From contig NZ_JAPKFL010000007.1 in NCBI RefSeq assembly GCF_026262575.1, positions 154,243 through 218,242 of the forward strand: a stretch of DNA of 64,000 bases, given 5' to 3'. The position numbers were made by a program, and so were the translations under genes. Positions 42,799-53,364 of the stretch are shown here, one piece after another (the first letter of the stretch is position 1; every line of letters starts with the position of its first letter). Under the pieces are notes generated by a model. It saw nothing but the letters and a program-made list of their open reading frames with translations, did not search any database and had not been told where the DNA came from. Origin of the DNA: Streptomyces marinisediminis (lineage in GTDB: Bacteria; Actinomycetota; Actinomycetes; Streptomycetales; Streptomycetaceae).

Positions 42799-44088
42799 GT
42801 GTCCGTGCCGCAGCTCAACCGCACGCACCGGGTGCTCGTCGGGGTCGTCGTGGCCGGGGCCCTGGTCATCGCGGCCATCGGCTTCGCCGGCTCCTACGCG
42901 GCCGTCCGCGACCTGGCCGAGCGCAAGGGCTTCGGCGCCTTCGCCCCCTTCTTCCCCATCGGCATCGACGCGGGCATCGTCGTCCTCCTCGCGCTCGACC
43001 TGCTGCTGACCTGGCTGCGCATCGGCTTCCCGCTCCTGCGCCAGACCGCCTGGCTGCTGACGGCGGCGACCATCGCCTTCAACGGCGCCGCCGCCTGGCC
43101 GGACCCGCTCGGCGTCGGCATGCACGCCGTCATCCCCGTGCTGTTCGTCGTCTCCGTCGAGGCGGCCCGGCACGCGGTCGGACGCGTCGCCGACATCACC
43201 GCCGACAAGCACATGGACGGCGTGCGCCTGACCCGCTGGCTGCTGGCGTTCCCCTCCACCTTCCGGCTGTGGCGCCGCATGAAGCTGTGGGAGCTGCGCT
43301 CCTACGACGAGGTGATCCGGCTGGAGCAGGACCGGTTGGTCTACCGGGCGCGGCTGCGCGCCCGGTACGGCCGCGGCTGGCGGCGCAAGGCGCCGGTGGA
43401 GGCGCTGATGCCGCTGAAGCTCGCCCGCTACGGCGTCCCCCTCGCCCAGACCGCGCCCGCGGGCCTGGCCGCCGCGGGGCTCGTCGAGCCGGAGCGGCCG
43501 ACGCCGGTCGAGCCCGCGCCGCGCGCCGCCCTGCCCCCGGAACCGACGCCGCAGCCCCAGCCGCAACCTCAGCCCGAGCCGCAGCCGCAGGCCCAGCCGG
43601 AGCCGGCGCGCCCGCACGGCACCGGGGACGGCACGCCCGGGCCCGCGCCGGAGCCCGCGCCCGGACCGCGGCGGGACGACGCCCCCGGGCCGCACCCGGC
43701 CGGGGCCGGGGAGCCGGAGCCGGGCCGGGAGTACATACGTCAGCCGGGGCGCCGACCGCTGCGCAGCCCCGCGCGGACCCGGCCCGCCCCACCGGAGCCC
43801 GCCCCACCGGAGCCCGCACCCGCGCCCGCGCCCGCCGCGGAACCGGAGCGGGCGGAGGAGCCGGTCGGCCTCCCCGACGGCGTTCCGCACGAGGACGTGT
43901 ACTACGCGACGTACCGCGACCTGGCCGCGCGCGGGGAGCGGCCCACCGCGCGCAGCCTCGCCGTCGCCCTGCACGAGCGCCACGGGGTGACCAACCACGA
44001 CGGCACCCTGCTCAGCGAGCGCTACCTGCGCCCCTACGTCCGCGAGTGCCGCGAGCGGCTCAACGAGGAGATCGGCGTCACCGGTTGA
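42799..44088 (+). CDS. DUF2637 membrane protein with Pro-rich linker
   Basis: A 429-residue protein. Residues 10-125 hold four membrane helices of the DUF2637 (SpdB-like) family (VLVGVVVAGALVIAAIGF, IDAGIVVLLALDLLLTWL, AWLLTAATIAFNG, AVIPVLFVVSVEAA). A basic cytoplasmic part follows, then a Pro/Glu/Gln-rich linker (residues about 235-360). The conserved C-terminal helical domain (YYATYRDLAARGERPTARSL, YLRPYVRECRERL) resembles a small DNA-binding domain. The family is common on actinomycete chromosomes and conjugative elements; role unknown. Confidence 0.75.
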   Translation: MSVPQLNRTHRVLVGVVVAGALVIAAIGFAGSYAAVRDLAERKGFGAFAPFFPIGIDAGIVVLLALDLLLTWLRIGFPLLRQTAWLLTAATIAFNGAAAWPDPLGVGMHAVIPVLFVVSVEAARHAVGRVADITADKHMDGVRLTRWLLAFPSTFRLWRRMKLWELRSYDEVIRLEQDRLVYRARLRARYGRGWRRKAPVEALMPLKLARYGVPLAQTAPAGLAAAGLVEPERPTPVEPAPRAALPPEPTPQPQPQPQPEPQPQAQPEPARPHGTGDGTPGPAPEPAPGPRRDDAPGPHPAGAGEPEPGREYIRQPGRRPLRSPARTRPAPPEPAPPEPAPAPAPAAEPERAEEPVGLPDGVPHEDVYYATYRDLAARGERPTARSLAVALHERHGVTNHDGTLLSERYLRPYVRECRERLNEEIGVTG

Positions 44089-44115
44089 CCCGGTGGGCCG
44101 CCGGCCGCGCGGCCG

Positions 44116-45873
44116 TCACCCCGCGAGGAGCTTGCGGACCCGGTCGGCGCCGACGGCCAGCAGCAGGGTGGGCAGCCGGGGCCCGGTGTCCCGGCCGACC
44201 AGGAGCCGGTAGAGCAGGGCGAAGAAGGCCCGCTGGGCCTGCTTGAGCTCCGGGGTGGGCTTCGCCTCGGGCGACAGCCCGGCCTGCACCTTCGGCACGC
44301 CGTAGACGAGCGTGGTCAGCCCGTCCAGCGACCAGTGGGTGTCCAGCCCCTCCAGCAGCAGCCGCAGCGCCTCGCGCTGGCCGTCGTCCAGCGTGTCCAG
44401 CAGCTCGGTGTCAGGGGTCGTGCGCACTCGGGTGCGCTGGTCGGCCGGGACGTGGGTGGTGACCCAGCAGGCGGCGCGGTCGAGCCGGGGCCGGGTCTGG
44501 TCCAGCGCGGTGACCGGACGCCCGGGGTCCAGCTCGCCGAGGATGCGCAGGGTCTGTTCGGGCGAGCCCTGGGCGACGTCCACGACGGAGGCCAGCGTGC
44601 GGTAGGGCAGCGGGCGCGGGGTGCGCGGCAGCTCACCGGCCGCGGTGCGCACCGAGCGGTCGTAGGCGGCGACGTCGGCGGGCTGCGCGGTGCCGTCGGC
44701 GATCCTGCGCTCCAGCGCGTCCCACTCGTCGTAGGTGCGCTGGATCTCCTGGTCGAAGGCGACCTTGAAGGACTGGTTCGGCTTGCGGCGGGTGTAGAGC
44801 CAGCGCAGCAGCGGCGCCTCCATGATCTCCAGCGCGTCGGCCGGGGTGGGCACGCCACCGCGCGAGCTGGACATCTTCGCCATGCCGCTGATGCCGACGA
44901 ACGCGTACATCGGCCCGATCGGCTGCCGCCCGCCGAACACCTCGCGGACGATCTGGCCGCCGACGACGTAGGAGGAGCCCGGCGAGGAGTGGTCGACGCC
45001 GGACGGCTCGAAGGTGACGCCCTCGTAGGCCCAGCGCATCGGCCAGTCGACCTTCCACACCAGCTTGCCGCGGTCGTACTCGCGCAGCAGCACCGTCTCG
45101 GCGTGGCCGCAGGCGCAGCGGTAGGCCAGCTCCGTCGTCTCGTCGTCGTAGGAGGTGACGGTGGTGAAGTCCTTCTCGCAGCGCCCGCAGTAGGGCTTGT
45201 ACGGGTAGTAGGCGCCGCCCGTGCCGCTGCCGTCGTCCTCGGCCGCCGCGCCGGAGCCCTCGGCGGCGGCCAGCTCGTCGGCGTCCACCGGCTTCTGCTG
45301 CTGCTTCCCCTGCTTCTGCGGCTGCCCCCGCTGGGCGCCCGCCCCGTCCGGGCCGCCCGGCTTCTGCTTGGTGCGGTAGCGGTCGAGCACCGCGTCGATG
45401 GTGTGCCGCTCGCGCATGGCCAGCAGGATCTGCTCGCGGTAGGCCCCGGAGGTGTACTGCTGGGTCTGGCTGATGCCGCGGTACTCCACGCCCAGCTCGG
45501 CCAGCGACGTCACCAGCGCGGCCTTGAAGTGCTCGGCCCAGTTCGGGTGCTCGCTGCCGGGCGGCGCGGGCACGGAGGTGAGCGGCTTGCCGATGTGCTC
45601 CGACCACGACGCGTCGATCCCGGCCGGCACCTTGCGGAAGCGGTCGTAGTCGTCCCAGGAGATGAGGTGCACGCACGCGTGGCCGCGCCGCCGGATCTCG
45701 TCGGCCACCAGGTGCGGGGTCATGACCTCGCGGAGATTGCCCAGGTGGATCGGCCCCGAGGGGCTGAGGCCCGAGGCGCAGACGATGGGTTTGCCGGGGG
45801 CGTGGCGCTCCGCCTCGGCGATGACCTCGTCCGCGAATCGGGAGACCCAGTCGGTCTCGGTGCTAGGAGCCAC
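44116..45873 (-). CDS. lysS: lysyl-tRNA synthetase, class I
   Basis: A 585-residue class I LysRS. The HIGH box is [10 protein letters not shown] (about residue 38) and the KMSKS box is [10 protein letters not shown] zinc-binding stretch CGRCEKDF...CACGH is present. Between residues about 160 and 210 is a Gly/Gln/Ala-rich insert ([13 protein letters not shown]). It charges tRNA-Lys; class I LysRS is usual in Streptomyces alongside class II homologues. GTG 45873 has AGAAGGA at 10-nt spacing. Divergent from argS. Confidence 0.92.
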   Translation of the reverse strand: MAPSTETDWVSRFADEVIAEAERHAPGKPIVCASGLSPSGPIHLGNLREVMTPHLVADEIRRRGHACVHLISWDDYDRFRKVPAGIDASWSEHIGKPLTSVPAPPGSEHPNWAEHFKAALVTSLAELGVEYRGISQTQQYTSGAYREQILLAMRERHTIDAVLDRYRTKQKPGGPDGAGAQRGQPQKQGKQQQKPVDADELAAAEGSGAAAEDDGSGTGGAYYPYKPYCGRCEKDFTTVTSYDDETTELAYRCACGHAETVLLREYDRGKLVWKVDWPMRWAYEGVTFEPSGVDHSSPGSSYVVGGQIVREVFGGRQPIGPMYAFVGISGMAKMSSSRGGVPTPADALEIMEAPLLRWLYTRRKPNQSFKVAFDQEIQRTYDEWDALERRIADGTAQPADVAAYDRSVRTAAGELPRTPRPLPYRTLASVVDVAQGSPEQTLRILGELDPGRPVTALDQTRPRLDRAACWVTTHVPADQRTRVRTTPDTELLDTLDDGQREALRLLLEGLDTHWSLDGLTTLVYGVPKVQAGLSPEAKPTPELKQAQRAFFALLYRLLVGRDTGPRLPTLLLAVGADRVRKLLAG

Positions 45874-45952
45874 GGTCGGCACGTCCTTCTTTCGCGTTGC
45901 TGGGTGGTGCTTGCGCTTGGTCCGCGCGGCCATTGTCCCAGACGGCGCCGCA

Positions 45953-46078
45953 CCCCCCGGCCGGGTCCCGCCCCCAGACGTTCGCCGCCCCCCCGGCCGC
46001 GTCCCGCCCCCGGACGGCACTGCCCCCCGGCCGGGTCCCGCCCCCGGACGGCACTGCCCCCCGGCCGGGTCCCGCCGC
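45953..46078. repeat. 34-36 bp direct repeats between lysS and argS
   Basis: About 3.6 copies of CCCCCCGGCCGGGTCCCGCC plus CCCGGACGGCACTG begin at 45953, 45989, 46023 and 46057. The third and fourth are identical over the shared length. They occupy the divergent promoter region of the two tRNA synthetase genes. Confidence 0.85.
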
Positions 46079-46162
46079 GTGGAAAGCCGTGCCGGGCCCA
46101 GGCACCCGCGTGGGATACTGCGCGGATACGTACCCACCGCCGATCGGAACGGTTCACCATCC

Positions 46163-47944
46163 ATGGCTTCGGTCTCCTCACTCGCCGCAACGGTCCACCA
46201 GCGCGTCGCGGACGCCCTCTCGGCAGCTCTGCCGGAGGCCGCCGACGCGGACCCGCTGCTGCGACGCAGCGACCGGGCGGACTTCCAGGCCAACGGCATG
46301 CTCGCGCTCGCCAAGCGGCTGGGGGGCAACCCGCGTGAGCTGGCCGCCCGGGTCGTGGCGGGGCTGCCCGAGGACGACGAGGTGATCGGCGGCGTCGAGG
46401 TCTCCGGGCCGGGCTTCCTCAACGTCACCGTGGCCGACGCGGCGATCGTGCGCACGCTCGCCGCCCGGTACGCCGACGCGCGCCTGGGCGTCCCGTTCGC
46501 CGAGCGGCCGGGCACCACCGTCGTCGACTACTCCCAGCCCAACGTCGCCAAGGAGATGCACGTCGGCCACCTGCGCTCGACGGTCATCGGGGACGCCGTC
46601 GTGCGCATCCTGGAGCACCGCGGCGAGCAGGTCGTCCGGCGCCACCACATCGGGGACTGGGGCACCCAGTTCGGCATGCTCATCCAGTACCTGATCGAGC
46701 ACCCGCACGAGCTGGACCACGCCTCGGACGCGGAGCGGGGCACCGAGGGCGGCGAGGCCGCGATGGCGCGCCTGAACCGGCTCTACAAGGCCTCGCGCAC
46801 CCTGTTCGACTCCGACGAGGGGTTCAAGTCCCGTGCCCGGGACCGGGTGGTGCGCCTCCAGGGGGGCGACGAGGAGACGCTCGCGCTGTGGCACAAGATC
46901 GTGGACGAGTCGAAGATCTACTTCCAGGCCGTCTACGACCAGCTCGACGTGGAGATCCGCGACGCGGACGTGGTGGGCGAGAGCGCCTACAACGACGACC
47001 TCCAGCGGGTCGTGCGGGACCTGGAGGAGTCGGGCGTGGCCGTGCGCTCCGACGGCGCGCTGTGCGTGTTCTTCGACGACGTCAAGGGCCCCGACGGCAC
47101 ACCCAGCCCGCTGATCGTGCAGAAGTCCAACGGCGGCTTCGGCTACGCGGCCACCGACCTGGCCGCGATCCGCGACCGCGTGGGCACGCTGCACGCCGAC
47201 ACCCTGCTGTACGTGGTGGACGCCCGGCAGGCGCTGCACTTCCGCATGGTCTTCGAGACGGCGCGCCGCGCGGGCTGGCTGCCCGAGGGCACGGTCGCCC
47301 GGCAGCTCGCCTTCGGCACGGTGCTGGGCAGGGACGGCAAGCCGTTCAAGACCCGGGAGGGCGAGACGGTGCGCCTGGTCGACCTGCTGGGCGAGGCGGT
47401 GGAGCGCGCGTCCACCGTCGTCCGGGAGAAGGCGCGCGACCTCACCGAGCAGGAGATCGCCGAGCGGTCCGCGCAGGTGGGCATCGGCGCCGTCAAGTAC
47501 GCCGACCTGTCCACCTCCATGTCGCGCGACTACGTCTTCGACCTGGACCGCATGGTCTCGCTGACCGGCGACACCAGCGTCTACCTCCAGTACGCGTACG
47601 CGCGCGTCCAGTCGATCCTGCGCCGGGCCGCCTCCGGGGACGTGCGGCCCGTCGCGCACCCGGAGCTGCCCCTGGCCGCGGCCGAGCGGGCGCTCGGACT
47701 CCACCTGGACGAGTTCGGGGCGACGCTGGCGGGCGTGGCCGAGAGCTACGAGCCGCACAAGCTGGCCGCCTACCTGTACGGGCTGGCCACGCACCTGACG
47801 ACGTTCTACGAGCACTGCCCGGTGATCAAGGAGGGCGTGGAGCGGGAGACGTCCGAGAACCGCCTGTTCCTGTGCGACCTCACCGGCCGCACGCTGCACC
47901 AGGGCATGGCGCTCCTGGGCATCCGCACCCCCGAGCGCCTGTAG
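46163..47944 (+). CDS. argS: arginyl-tRNA synthetase
   Basis: A 593-residue class I ArgRS. The N-terminal Add1 domain spans about residues 1-110, then [20 protein letters not shown] containing the HVGH box, [13 protein letters not shown], the [13 protein letters not shown] region in place of KMSKS, and the C-terminal anticodon-binding DALR domain ending [16 protein letters not shown] at 46114-46119 is a possible -10. Its 3' end runs directly into the 68-bp palindrome shared with hemB. Confidence 0.94.
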   Translation: MASVSSLAATVHQRVADALSAALPEAADADPLLRRSDRADFQANGMLALAKRLGGNPRELAARVVAGLPEDDEVIGGVEVSGPGFLNVTVADAAIVRTLAARYADARLGVPFAERPGTTVVDYSQPNVAKEMHVGHLRSTVIGDAVVRILEHRGEQVVRRHHIGDWGTQFGMLIQYLIEHPHELDHASDAERGTEGGEAAMARLNRLYKASRTLFDSDEGFKSRARDRVVRLQGGDEETLALWHKIVDESKIYFQAVYDQLDVEIRDADVVGESAYNDDLQRVVRDLEESGVAVRSDGALCVFFDDVKGPDGTPSPLIVQKSNGGFGYAATDLAAIRDRVGTLHADTLLYVVDARQALHFRMVFETARRAGWLPEGTVARQLAFGTVLGRDGKPFKTREGETVRLVDLLGEAVERASTVVREKARDLTEQEIAERSAQVGIGAVKYADLSTSMSRDYVFDLDRMVSLTGDTSVYLQYAYARVQSILRRAASGDVRPVAHPELPLAAAERALGLHLDEFGATLAGVAESYEPHKLAAYLYGLATHLTTFYEHCPVIKEGVERETSENRLFLCDLTGRTLHQGMALLGIRTPERL

Positions 47945-47945
47945 G

Positions 47946-48013
47946 CGCCGCCCCCCGGCATGCGAGAGGCCCCCCGCCGCGGCGGGGGGCCTCTCGCATG
48001 CCGGGGGGCGGCG
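47946..48013. terminator. perfect 68-bp palindrome, bidirectional terminator of argS and hemB
   Basis: Two 34-bp arms are exact reverse complements with no spacer; the centre CCGCGG lies at 47977-47982. It fills the whole gap between the argS stop (47944) and the hemB stop (48014). Confidence 0.85.
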
Positions 48014-49036
48014 TCAGCGCCCCGCGCGGAGCCAGCGGGCGGCCTCGGTCGCCCAGTAGGTGAGGATGAGCGAGGCCCCGGCGCGGGTGAAGCTCGTCAG
48101 CGTCTCCAGGATGGCCCGCTCGCGCTCGATCCAGCCCTTCTCGGCCGCCGCCTCGACCATCGCGTACTCGCCGGAGATCTGGTAGACGCCCACCGGCACG
48201 ACGGCCTCCCGGGAGACGTCGCGCAGCACGTCGAGGTAGGGCAGGCCCGGCTTGACCATCACCATGTCGGCGCCCTCGGCCACGTCGAGCGCCAGTTCGC
48301 GCAGCGCCTCGCGGCCGTTCGCCGGGTCCTGCTGGTAGGTCTTGCGGTCGCCCGTCAGCGAGGAGTTGACCGCCTCGCGGAAGGGGCCGTAGAACGCCGA
48401 CGCGTACTTCGCGGTGTAGGCGAACAGCGCGACGTCGGTGTGCCCGGCGCCGTCCAGCGCGCGGCGCACGTGGCCGACCTGCCCGTCCATCATGCCGCTG
48501 GGGCCGAGCACGTGGGCGCCCGCCTCGGCCTGGCGCACGGCCATCTCGGCGTACCGCTCCAGCGTGGCGTCGTTGTCCACCCGGCCCCGGGCGTCGAGCA
48601 CGCCGCAGTGGCCGTGGTCGGTGAACTCGTCCAGGCACAGGTCGGACATGACCACCAGGTCGTCCCCGACCTCGGCGCGCACGTCCCGCAGCGCGACCTG
48701 GAGGATGCCCTCGGGGTCGGTGCCCTGCGAGCCGACGGCGTCCTTGTGCTCGGGGACGCCGAACAGCATGATCCCGCCGACGCCCGCCGCGACCGCCTCG
48801 GCGGCGGCCCGGCGCAGCGAGTCGCGGGTGTGCTGCACGACGCCCGGCATGGACGACACCGGCACCGGCGCGCTGACGCCCTCCCGGACGAACGCCGGGA
48901 GGATCAGGTCGGCGGGGTCCGTGCGGTGCTCGGCGACCATGCGGCGCATGGCCGGCGTGGTGCGCAGGCGGCGCGGCCGGGCCGCGGGGAAGCCGCCGTG
49001 GCGGTGGGTGCCGCCGTAGCCGTCGGTACCGGTCAC
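48014..49036 (-). CDS. hemB: delta-aminolevulinic acid dehydratase
   Basis: A 340-residue porphobilinogen synthase that condenses two 5-aminolevulinate molecules. Active-site lysines are in [18 protein letters not shown] and [13 protein letters not shown]; metal-region [12 protein letters not shown] has the Cys/Asp/His pattern. GTG 49036 overlaps the hemD stop by 4 bp and has GAGGAGG upstream. It is last in the rex-hemA-hemC-hemD-hemB operon and ends on the 68-bp palindrome. Confidence 0.93.
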   Translation of the reverse strand: MTGTDGYGGTHRHGGFPAARPRRLRTTPAMRRMVAEHRTDPADLILPAFVREGVSAPVPVSSMPGVVQHTRDSLRRAAAEAVAAGVGGIMLFGVPEHKDAVGSQGTDPEGILQVALRDVRAEVGDDLVVMSDLCLDEFTDHGHCGVLDARGRVDNDATLERYAEMAVRQAEAGAHVLGPSGMMDGQVGHVRRALDGAGHTDVALFAYTAKYASAFYGPFREAVNSSLTGDRKTYQQDPANGREALRELALDVAEGADMVMVKPGLPYLDVLRDVSREAVVPVGVYQISGEYAMVEAAAEKGWIERERAILETLTSFTRAGASLILTYWATEAARWLRAGR

Positions 49037-51030
49037 GAGCGTGCCCTCCTCCTGGTCGGCCGCTTCTCGCTGGGCCGCTTGACGGGTTCGCCCGCGTCGA
49101 CGGCCGCCGCCCGGCGCCGCGCGCCGAACTCGGCGAGCGCCTCGGCCAGCCTGTGCACCGACGGCTCCGGCGCGAGCACGTCGACGCGCAGTCCGTGCTC
49201 CTCGGCCGTCTTGGCCGTGGCGGGGCCGATGCAGGCGATGACGGTGACGTTGTGCGGCTTGCCGGCGATCCCGACGAGGTTCCGCACGGTGCTGGAGGAG
49301 GTGAACAGCACGGCGTCGAATCCGCCGCCCTTGATCATCTCCCGGGTCTCGGCCGGGGGCGGCGAGGCGCGCACGGTGCGGTACGCCGTCACGTCGTCTA
49401 CCTCCCAGCCCAGCTCGATGAGGCCGGCCACCAGGGTCTCGGTGGCGATGTCGGCGCGCGGCAGGAAGACCCGGTCGATCGGGTCGAACACCGGGTCGTA
49501 GGGCGGCCAGTCCTCCAGCAGCCCGGCGGCGGACTGCTCCCCGGAGGGGACGAGGTCGGGCTTGACGCCGAAGTCGACGAGCGCCTTGGCCGTCTGGTCC
49601 CCGACGGCGGCGACCTTGATGCCCGCGAAGGCCCGGGCGTCCAGCCCGTACTCCTCGAACTTCTCCCGCACCGCCTTCACCGCGTTGACCGAGGTGAAGG
49701 CGATCCACTCGTAGCGCCCGGTGACCAGGCCCTTGACGGCCCGCTCCATCTGCTGCGGAGTGCGCGGCGGCTCGACCGCGATCGTGGGGACCTCGGCCGG
49801 GACGGCGCCGTAGGAGCGGAGCTGGTCCGACAGGAAGGCGGCCTGCTCCTTGGTCCGCGGCACCAGCACGTTCCACCCGAACAGCGGCTTGGACTCGAAC
49901 CACGCGAGCTGGTCGCGCCGGGCGGGCGCGCTGTGCTCGCCGACGACCGCTATCACGCTCTGGCCGCCGTCCGCCGCGGGCAGCACCTTGGCCTGCTTGA
50001 GCGTCTGGGCGAGCGAGCCGAGCGTCGCGGCCCAGGTGCGCTGCCGGGTCGTGGTGCCCGCGAGGGTGACGGTGAGCGGGGTGTCGGGCTTGCGGCCGGC
50101 CGAGACGAGCTCGGCGGCGGCGACCGTCACCGCGTCCAGCGTGGTGGAGATGACCACCGTCGCGTCCGAGGCGCCCATCTCGGCCCAGCAGCGCGCGTCG
50201 GCGGTGCGGGCGTCGATGAAGCGCACGTCGGTGCCGTGCTCGTCGCGCAGCGGCACCCCGGCGTAGGCGGGGACGCCGACGGCCGTGGCGATGCCGGGCA
50301 CGACCTCGAAGGTGATGCCCGCCGCGGCGCAGCCCAGCATCTCGGCGGCGGCGTCGGCGTCCAGGCCCGGGTCGCCGAGCACCGCACGCACCACCCGCCT
50401 GCCGGAGCGCGCGGCCGCCATGACAAGATCTGCTGCACCGGCAGATGTGGCGGAAGTCTCGGCCGAGTCGTCCGCCGCTGCCTGCAGGGGTGTGTCCACG
50501 CCTGCCCGCGCGTGGGGCCGTACCACGTCGTGGACCTGGGGGTCGGCGACGAGCACGTCGGCCTGGGCCAGGGCCTCGACGGCGCGGAGAGTCAGCAAGC
50601 CCGGGTCGCCAGGCCCGGCGCCGAGGAAGGTGACGTGTCCCTCAGCGCCGTACAGGTGTCGCGCCGGCGACGCGGCGGGTGCCGCGCGCCCGGCCGCCGC
50701 GCCCTGCGGGGCGGACGCCGACGTGGCGACGGGTCCTCCCTCGCGCTGCGCGGACGCGGTGCTCTTGGCCGCCGGGCGCCGGGGCGCGGCGCTCTTGGCC
50801 GTGGTGCGCCGGGCCGCGCCCTTGGCCCGTGGGGCGCGCTCGGCCGGGGGTCGCTCGGCGTCGCCCGGCTCGGGGGCCGCGGGCGGGTTCGGGGTGGGTG
50901 GGCTCGGGGCGCCCTCGGTGTTCTGGGCGGCGGCCTTGCCGCGGGCCGTGCGCCGGGGCGGCGCCGTCTCCTCGGGCTGGGTGCCCTGGGCTGCGGACGC
51001 GGTGGCGGTGTGGGCGGTGGTGGGGCTCAA
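49033..51030 (-). CDS. hemD: uroporphyrinogen-III methyltransferase-like/synthase fusion
   Basis: A 665-residue fusion. Residues 1-115 are Ala/Pro/Lys-rich and probably disordered. Residues about 130-370 resemble SUMT (CobA): [20 protein letters not shown] and [19 protein letters not shown] are good, but the GGDPxxxxR motif reads [13 protein letters not shown]. Residues about 400-640 are uroporphyrinogen-III synthase ([37 protein letters not shown]). TTG 51030, with GGGGGAG ahead and a 4-bp overlap with the hemC stop, is the likely start. The tail is basic. Confidence 0.88.
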   Translation of the reverse strand: MSPTTAHTATASAAQGTQPEETAPPRRTARGKAAAQNTEGAPSPPTPNPPAAPEPGDAERPPAERAPRAKGAARRTTAKSAAPRRPAAKSTASAQREGGPVATSASAPQGAAAGRAAPAASPARHLYGAEGHVTFLGAGPGDPGLLTLRAVEALAQADVLVADPQVHDVVRPHARAGVDTPLQAAADDSAETSATSAGAADLVMAAARSGRRVVRAVLGDPGLDADAAAEMLGCAAAGITFEVVPGIATAVGVPAYAGVPLRDEHGTDVRFIDARTADARCWAEMGASDATVVISTTLDAVTVAAAELVSAGRKPDTPLTVTLAGTTTRQRTWAATLGSLAQTLKQAKVLPAADGGQSVIAVVGEHSAPARRDQLAWFESKPLFGWNVLVPRTKEQAAFLSDQLRSYGAVPAEVPTIAVEPPRTPQQMERAVKGLVTGRYEWIAFTSVNAVKAVREKFEEYGLDARAFAGIKVAAVGDQTAKALVDFGVKPDLVPSGEQSAAGLLEDWPPYDPVFDPIDRVFLPRADIATETLVAGLIELGWEVDDVTAYRTVRASPPPAETREMIKGGGFDAVLFTSSSTVRNLVGIAGKPHNVTVIACIGPATAKTAEEHGLRVDVLAPEPSVHRLAEALAEFGARRRAAAVDAGEPVKRPSEKRPTRRRARS

Positions 51031-52046
51031 TGTGCTCGCTCCCCCATCAGACCGGCCGCACCCTTGGCGAGCATCGCGTCGGCGAGCTCGCGGCCCAGGC
51101 GCTCGGCCTGGGTGAGCTGCTCGGCGGTGGATGCCGGTACGGGACCGGTGGCGGACAGCTGCACCAGCGTCGCGCCGTCGAGCGTGCCGACGACGCCGCG
51201 CAGGCGCATTTCGGTGACTTCCTGCCCGGCGCCCGTGACGTCGGCCAGCGCGCCGACGGGCGCGCTGCATCCGGCCTCCAGGGCGGCGAGCAGCGTGCGC
51301 TCGGCGGCCACGGCGGCCCGCGTGTGCGGGTCGTCGAGCGCGGCGAGCGCGGTGGCGAGGTGCGCGTCGGACGTCGCGCACTCCACCGCCAGTGCCCCCT
51401 GCCCGGGTGCGGGCAGTACGGCGTCGGGGTCCAGGAGTTCGCTCGCCTCGCCGATCCGCCCCAGGCGGCTCAGCCCGGCGGCGGCCAGGACGACGGCGTC
51501 GAGTTCACCGGAACGGACGAACCCGATCCGGGTGTCGACGTTACCCCGGATGGGGACGGCCTCCAGGTGCGCGCCCAGCGCGCGGGCCCAGGCGTTCAAC
51601 TGCGCCATGCGGCGCGGCGAGCCGGTGCCCACGCGGACGGGCGCGGCGGGCGAGCCCTGCGCGGCGAGCCGCTCGAAGCCGAGCCCGTCGCGGGCGATCA
51701 GCGCGTCCCTGGGGTCCTCGCGGGGCGGGACGGCGGCGATCGTCAGCTCGGGCGGCTGCTGGGTGGGCAGGTCCTTGAGCGAGTGCACGGCCAGGTCGAT
51801 CGTCCCGGCGAGCAGGGCGTCGCGCAGCGCGGAGACGAACACGCCGGTGCCGCCGATCTGCGCGAGCTGCTCGCGGGAGACGTCGCCGTACGTGGTGATC
51901 TCCACGAGTTCGACGGGCCGCCCGGTGAGCCGGGTGACGCGCTCGGCGACCTGCCCGGACTGGGCCGTGGCGAGCCTGCTGCGCCGGGTGCCCAGGCGCA
52001 GCGGCGGCCCCTGGCCCGTGGGGTGGTCAGTGGGGGTGGGGCTCAT
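51027..52046 (-). CDS. hemC: porphobilinogen deaminase (hydroxymethylbilane synthase)
   Basis: A 339-residue enzyme polymerising four porphobilinogens. Signatures: LRLGTRRSRLATAQSGQVAE, AVHSLKDLPT, RVGTGSPRRMAQL, LPAPGQGALAVE and the dipyrromethane-binding Cys in LEAGCSAPVGALAD. It starts 20 bp inside the end of hemA and ends in a TTGA overlap with hemD, so the operon is tightly coupled. Confidence 0.94.
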   Translation of the reverse strand: MSPTPTDHPTGQGPPLRLGTRRSRLATAQSGQVAERVTRLTGRPVELVEITTYGDVSREQLAQIGGTGVFVSALRDALLAGTIDLAVHSLKDLPTQQPPELTIAAVPPREDPRDALIARDGLGFERLAAQGSPAAPVRVGTGSPRRMAQLNAWARALGAHLEAVPIRGNVDTRIGFVRSGELDAVVLAAAGLSRLGRIGEASELLDPDAVLPAPGQGALAVECATSDAHLATALAALDDPHTRAAVAAERTLLAALEAGCSAPVGALADVTGAGQEVTEMRLRGVVGTLDGATLVQLSATGPVPASTAEQLTQAERLGRELADAMLAKGAAGLMGERAH

Positions 52047-53364
52047 GGCCGCTCCTGTTCGGCTTGCTGACAGCGGCGACCGTCTGCGGGTCGAGGTCGA
52101 AGAGTTCGCGCAGGGCCTCCGCGTAGCCCGCGCCGCCGGGTTCCCCGGCGAGCTGTTTGACGCGCACGGTCGGCGCGTGCAGCAGCTTGTCGACCACGCG
52201 GCGCACCGTCTGCGTGATCTCCGCGCGCTCCCGCTCCGCCAGGCCGGGCAGCCGCCCCTCCAGGCGGGCCATCTCGCTGGCGACGAGGTCGGAGGCCATC
52301 GTGCGCAGGGCGACGACGGTGGGCGTGATCGTCGCGGCCCGCTGGGCGGCGCCGAAGGCGGCCACCTCGTCGGCGACGATGCCGCGCACGGCGTCCACGT
52401 CAGCGGCCATCGGGGCGTCGGCCGCGGCCTCCGCGAGCGACTCGATGTCCACCAGGCGGGCGCCGTCGACCCGGTGCACGGCGGCGTCGATGTCGCGCGG
52501 CATCGCGAGGTCGAGCAGGGCCAGCGGGGTGTGCCGCTCCTCCACGGCCGCCTCCACGGCGGCCCGGGAGAGCACCAGCCCGGTGGCGCCGGTGCAGGAG
52601 ACGACGACGTCGGCCGCGGCCAGCTCGGCGGGCACGTCCGCCATCGGCACCGCGCGGCCGCCGAGGGTGGTGGCCAGGCGCTCGGCGCGCTCCCGCGTCC
52701 TGTTGGCGATCACCAGTTCGGTGACACCGGCGCGCGCGAGCGTCGTCGCGGCCAGCGCCGACATGGAGCCGGCGCCGATGACCAGCGCGCTCTTGTCCTT
52801 CGCCCAGCGCTCGACGTCCAGCGGCTCACCGGGGCGTCCGGCGGCGAGCTGTTCGAGACCGAAGGTGACCAGGGACTGACCGGCCTTGTCGATCCCCGTC
52901 TCGCTGTGCGCCCGCTTGCCGACCCGCAGCGCCTGCTGGAACAGGTCGTTCAGCAGCCGCCCGGCGGTGTGCTGCTCCTGGCCGAGCGCGAGCGCGTCCT
53001 TGATCTGGCCGAGAATCTGCCCCTCGCCGACGACCATCGAGTCCAGGCCGCAGGCCACCGAGAACAGGTGGTGGACGGCGCGGTCCTCGTAGTGGACGTA
53101 CAGGTAGGGCGTCAGCTCCTCCAGCGCCACGCCGCTGTGGCGCGCGAGCAGCGTGGACAGCTCGGCGACCCCGGCGTGGAACTTGTCCACGTCGGCGTAC
53201 AGCTCGATGCGGTTGCAGGTGGACAGGGCCGCGGCCTCGGTGGCGGGCTCGGTGCCCACCACGTCCGCGAGCAGCGGTCCGCGCGCGTGCGGGGCGAGCG
53301 CGGCCCGCTCCAGCACGCTGACCGGGGCGCTGCGGTGGCTCAGACCGACGACGAGCAGGCTCAT
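52027..53364 (-). CDS. hemA: glutamyl-tRNA reductase
   Basis: A 445-residue NADPH-dependent enzyme that makes glutamate-1-semialdehyde from Glu-tRNA, the first committed heme step; HemL at 30689 continues the route. The N-terminus LLVVGLSHRSAPVSVLERAA and catalytic Cys in ALSTCNRIELYADV are clear, with the NADPH fold at SALVIGAGSMSALAATTLAR. The ATGA overlap with the rex stop couples it to its redox regulator. It lies second in the operon. Confidence 0.94.
   Translation of the reverse strand: MSLLVVGLSHRSAPVSVLERAALAPHARGPLLADVVGTEPATEAAALSTCNRIELYADVDKFHAGVAELSTLLARHSGVALEELTPYLYVHYEDRAVHHLFSVACGLDSMVVGEGQILGQIKDALALGQEQHTAGRLLNDLFQQALRVGKRAHSETGIDKAGQSLVTFGLEQLAAGRPGEPLDVERWAKDKSALVIGAGSMSALAATTLARAGVTELVIANRTRERAERLATTLGGRAVPMADVPAELAAADVVVSCTGATGLVLSRAAVEAAVEERHTPLALLDLAMPRDIDAAVHRVDGARLVDIESLAEAAADAPMAADVDAVRGIVADEVAAFGAAQRAATITPTVVALRTMASDLVASEMARLEGRLPGLAERERAEITQTVRRVVDKLLHAPTVRVKQLAGEPGGAGYAEALRELFDLDPQTVAAVSKPNRSGHEPHPH

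Noticed and set aside
45953..46078. 34-bp repeats considered as CRISPR
   Set aside because: The units are directly tandem with no unique spacers between them.
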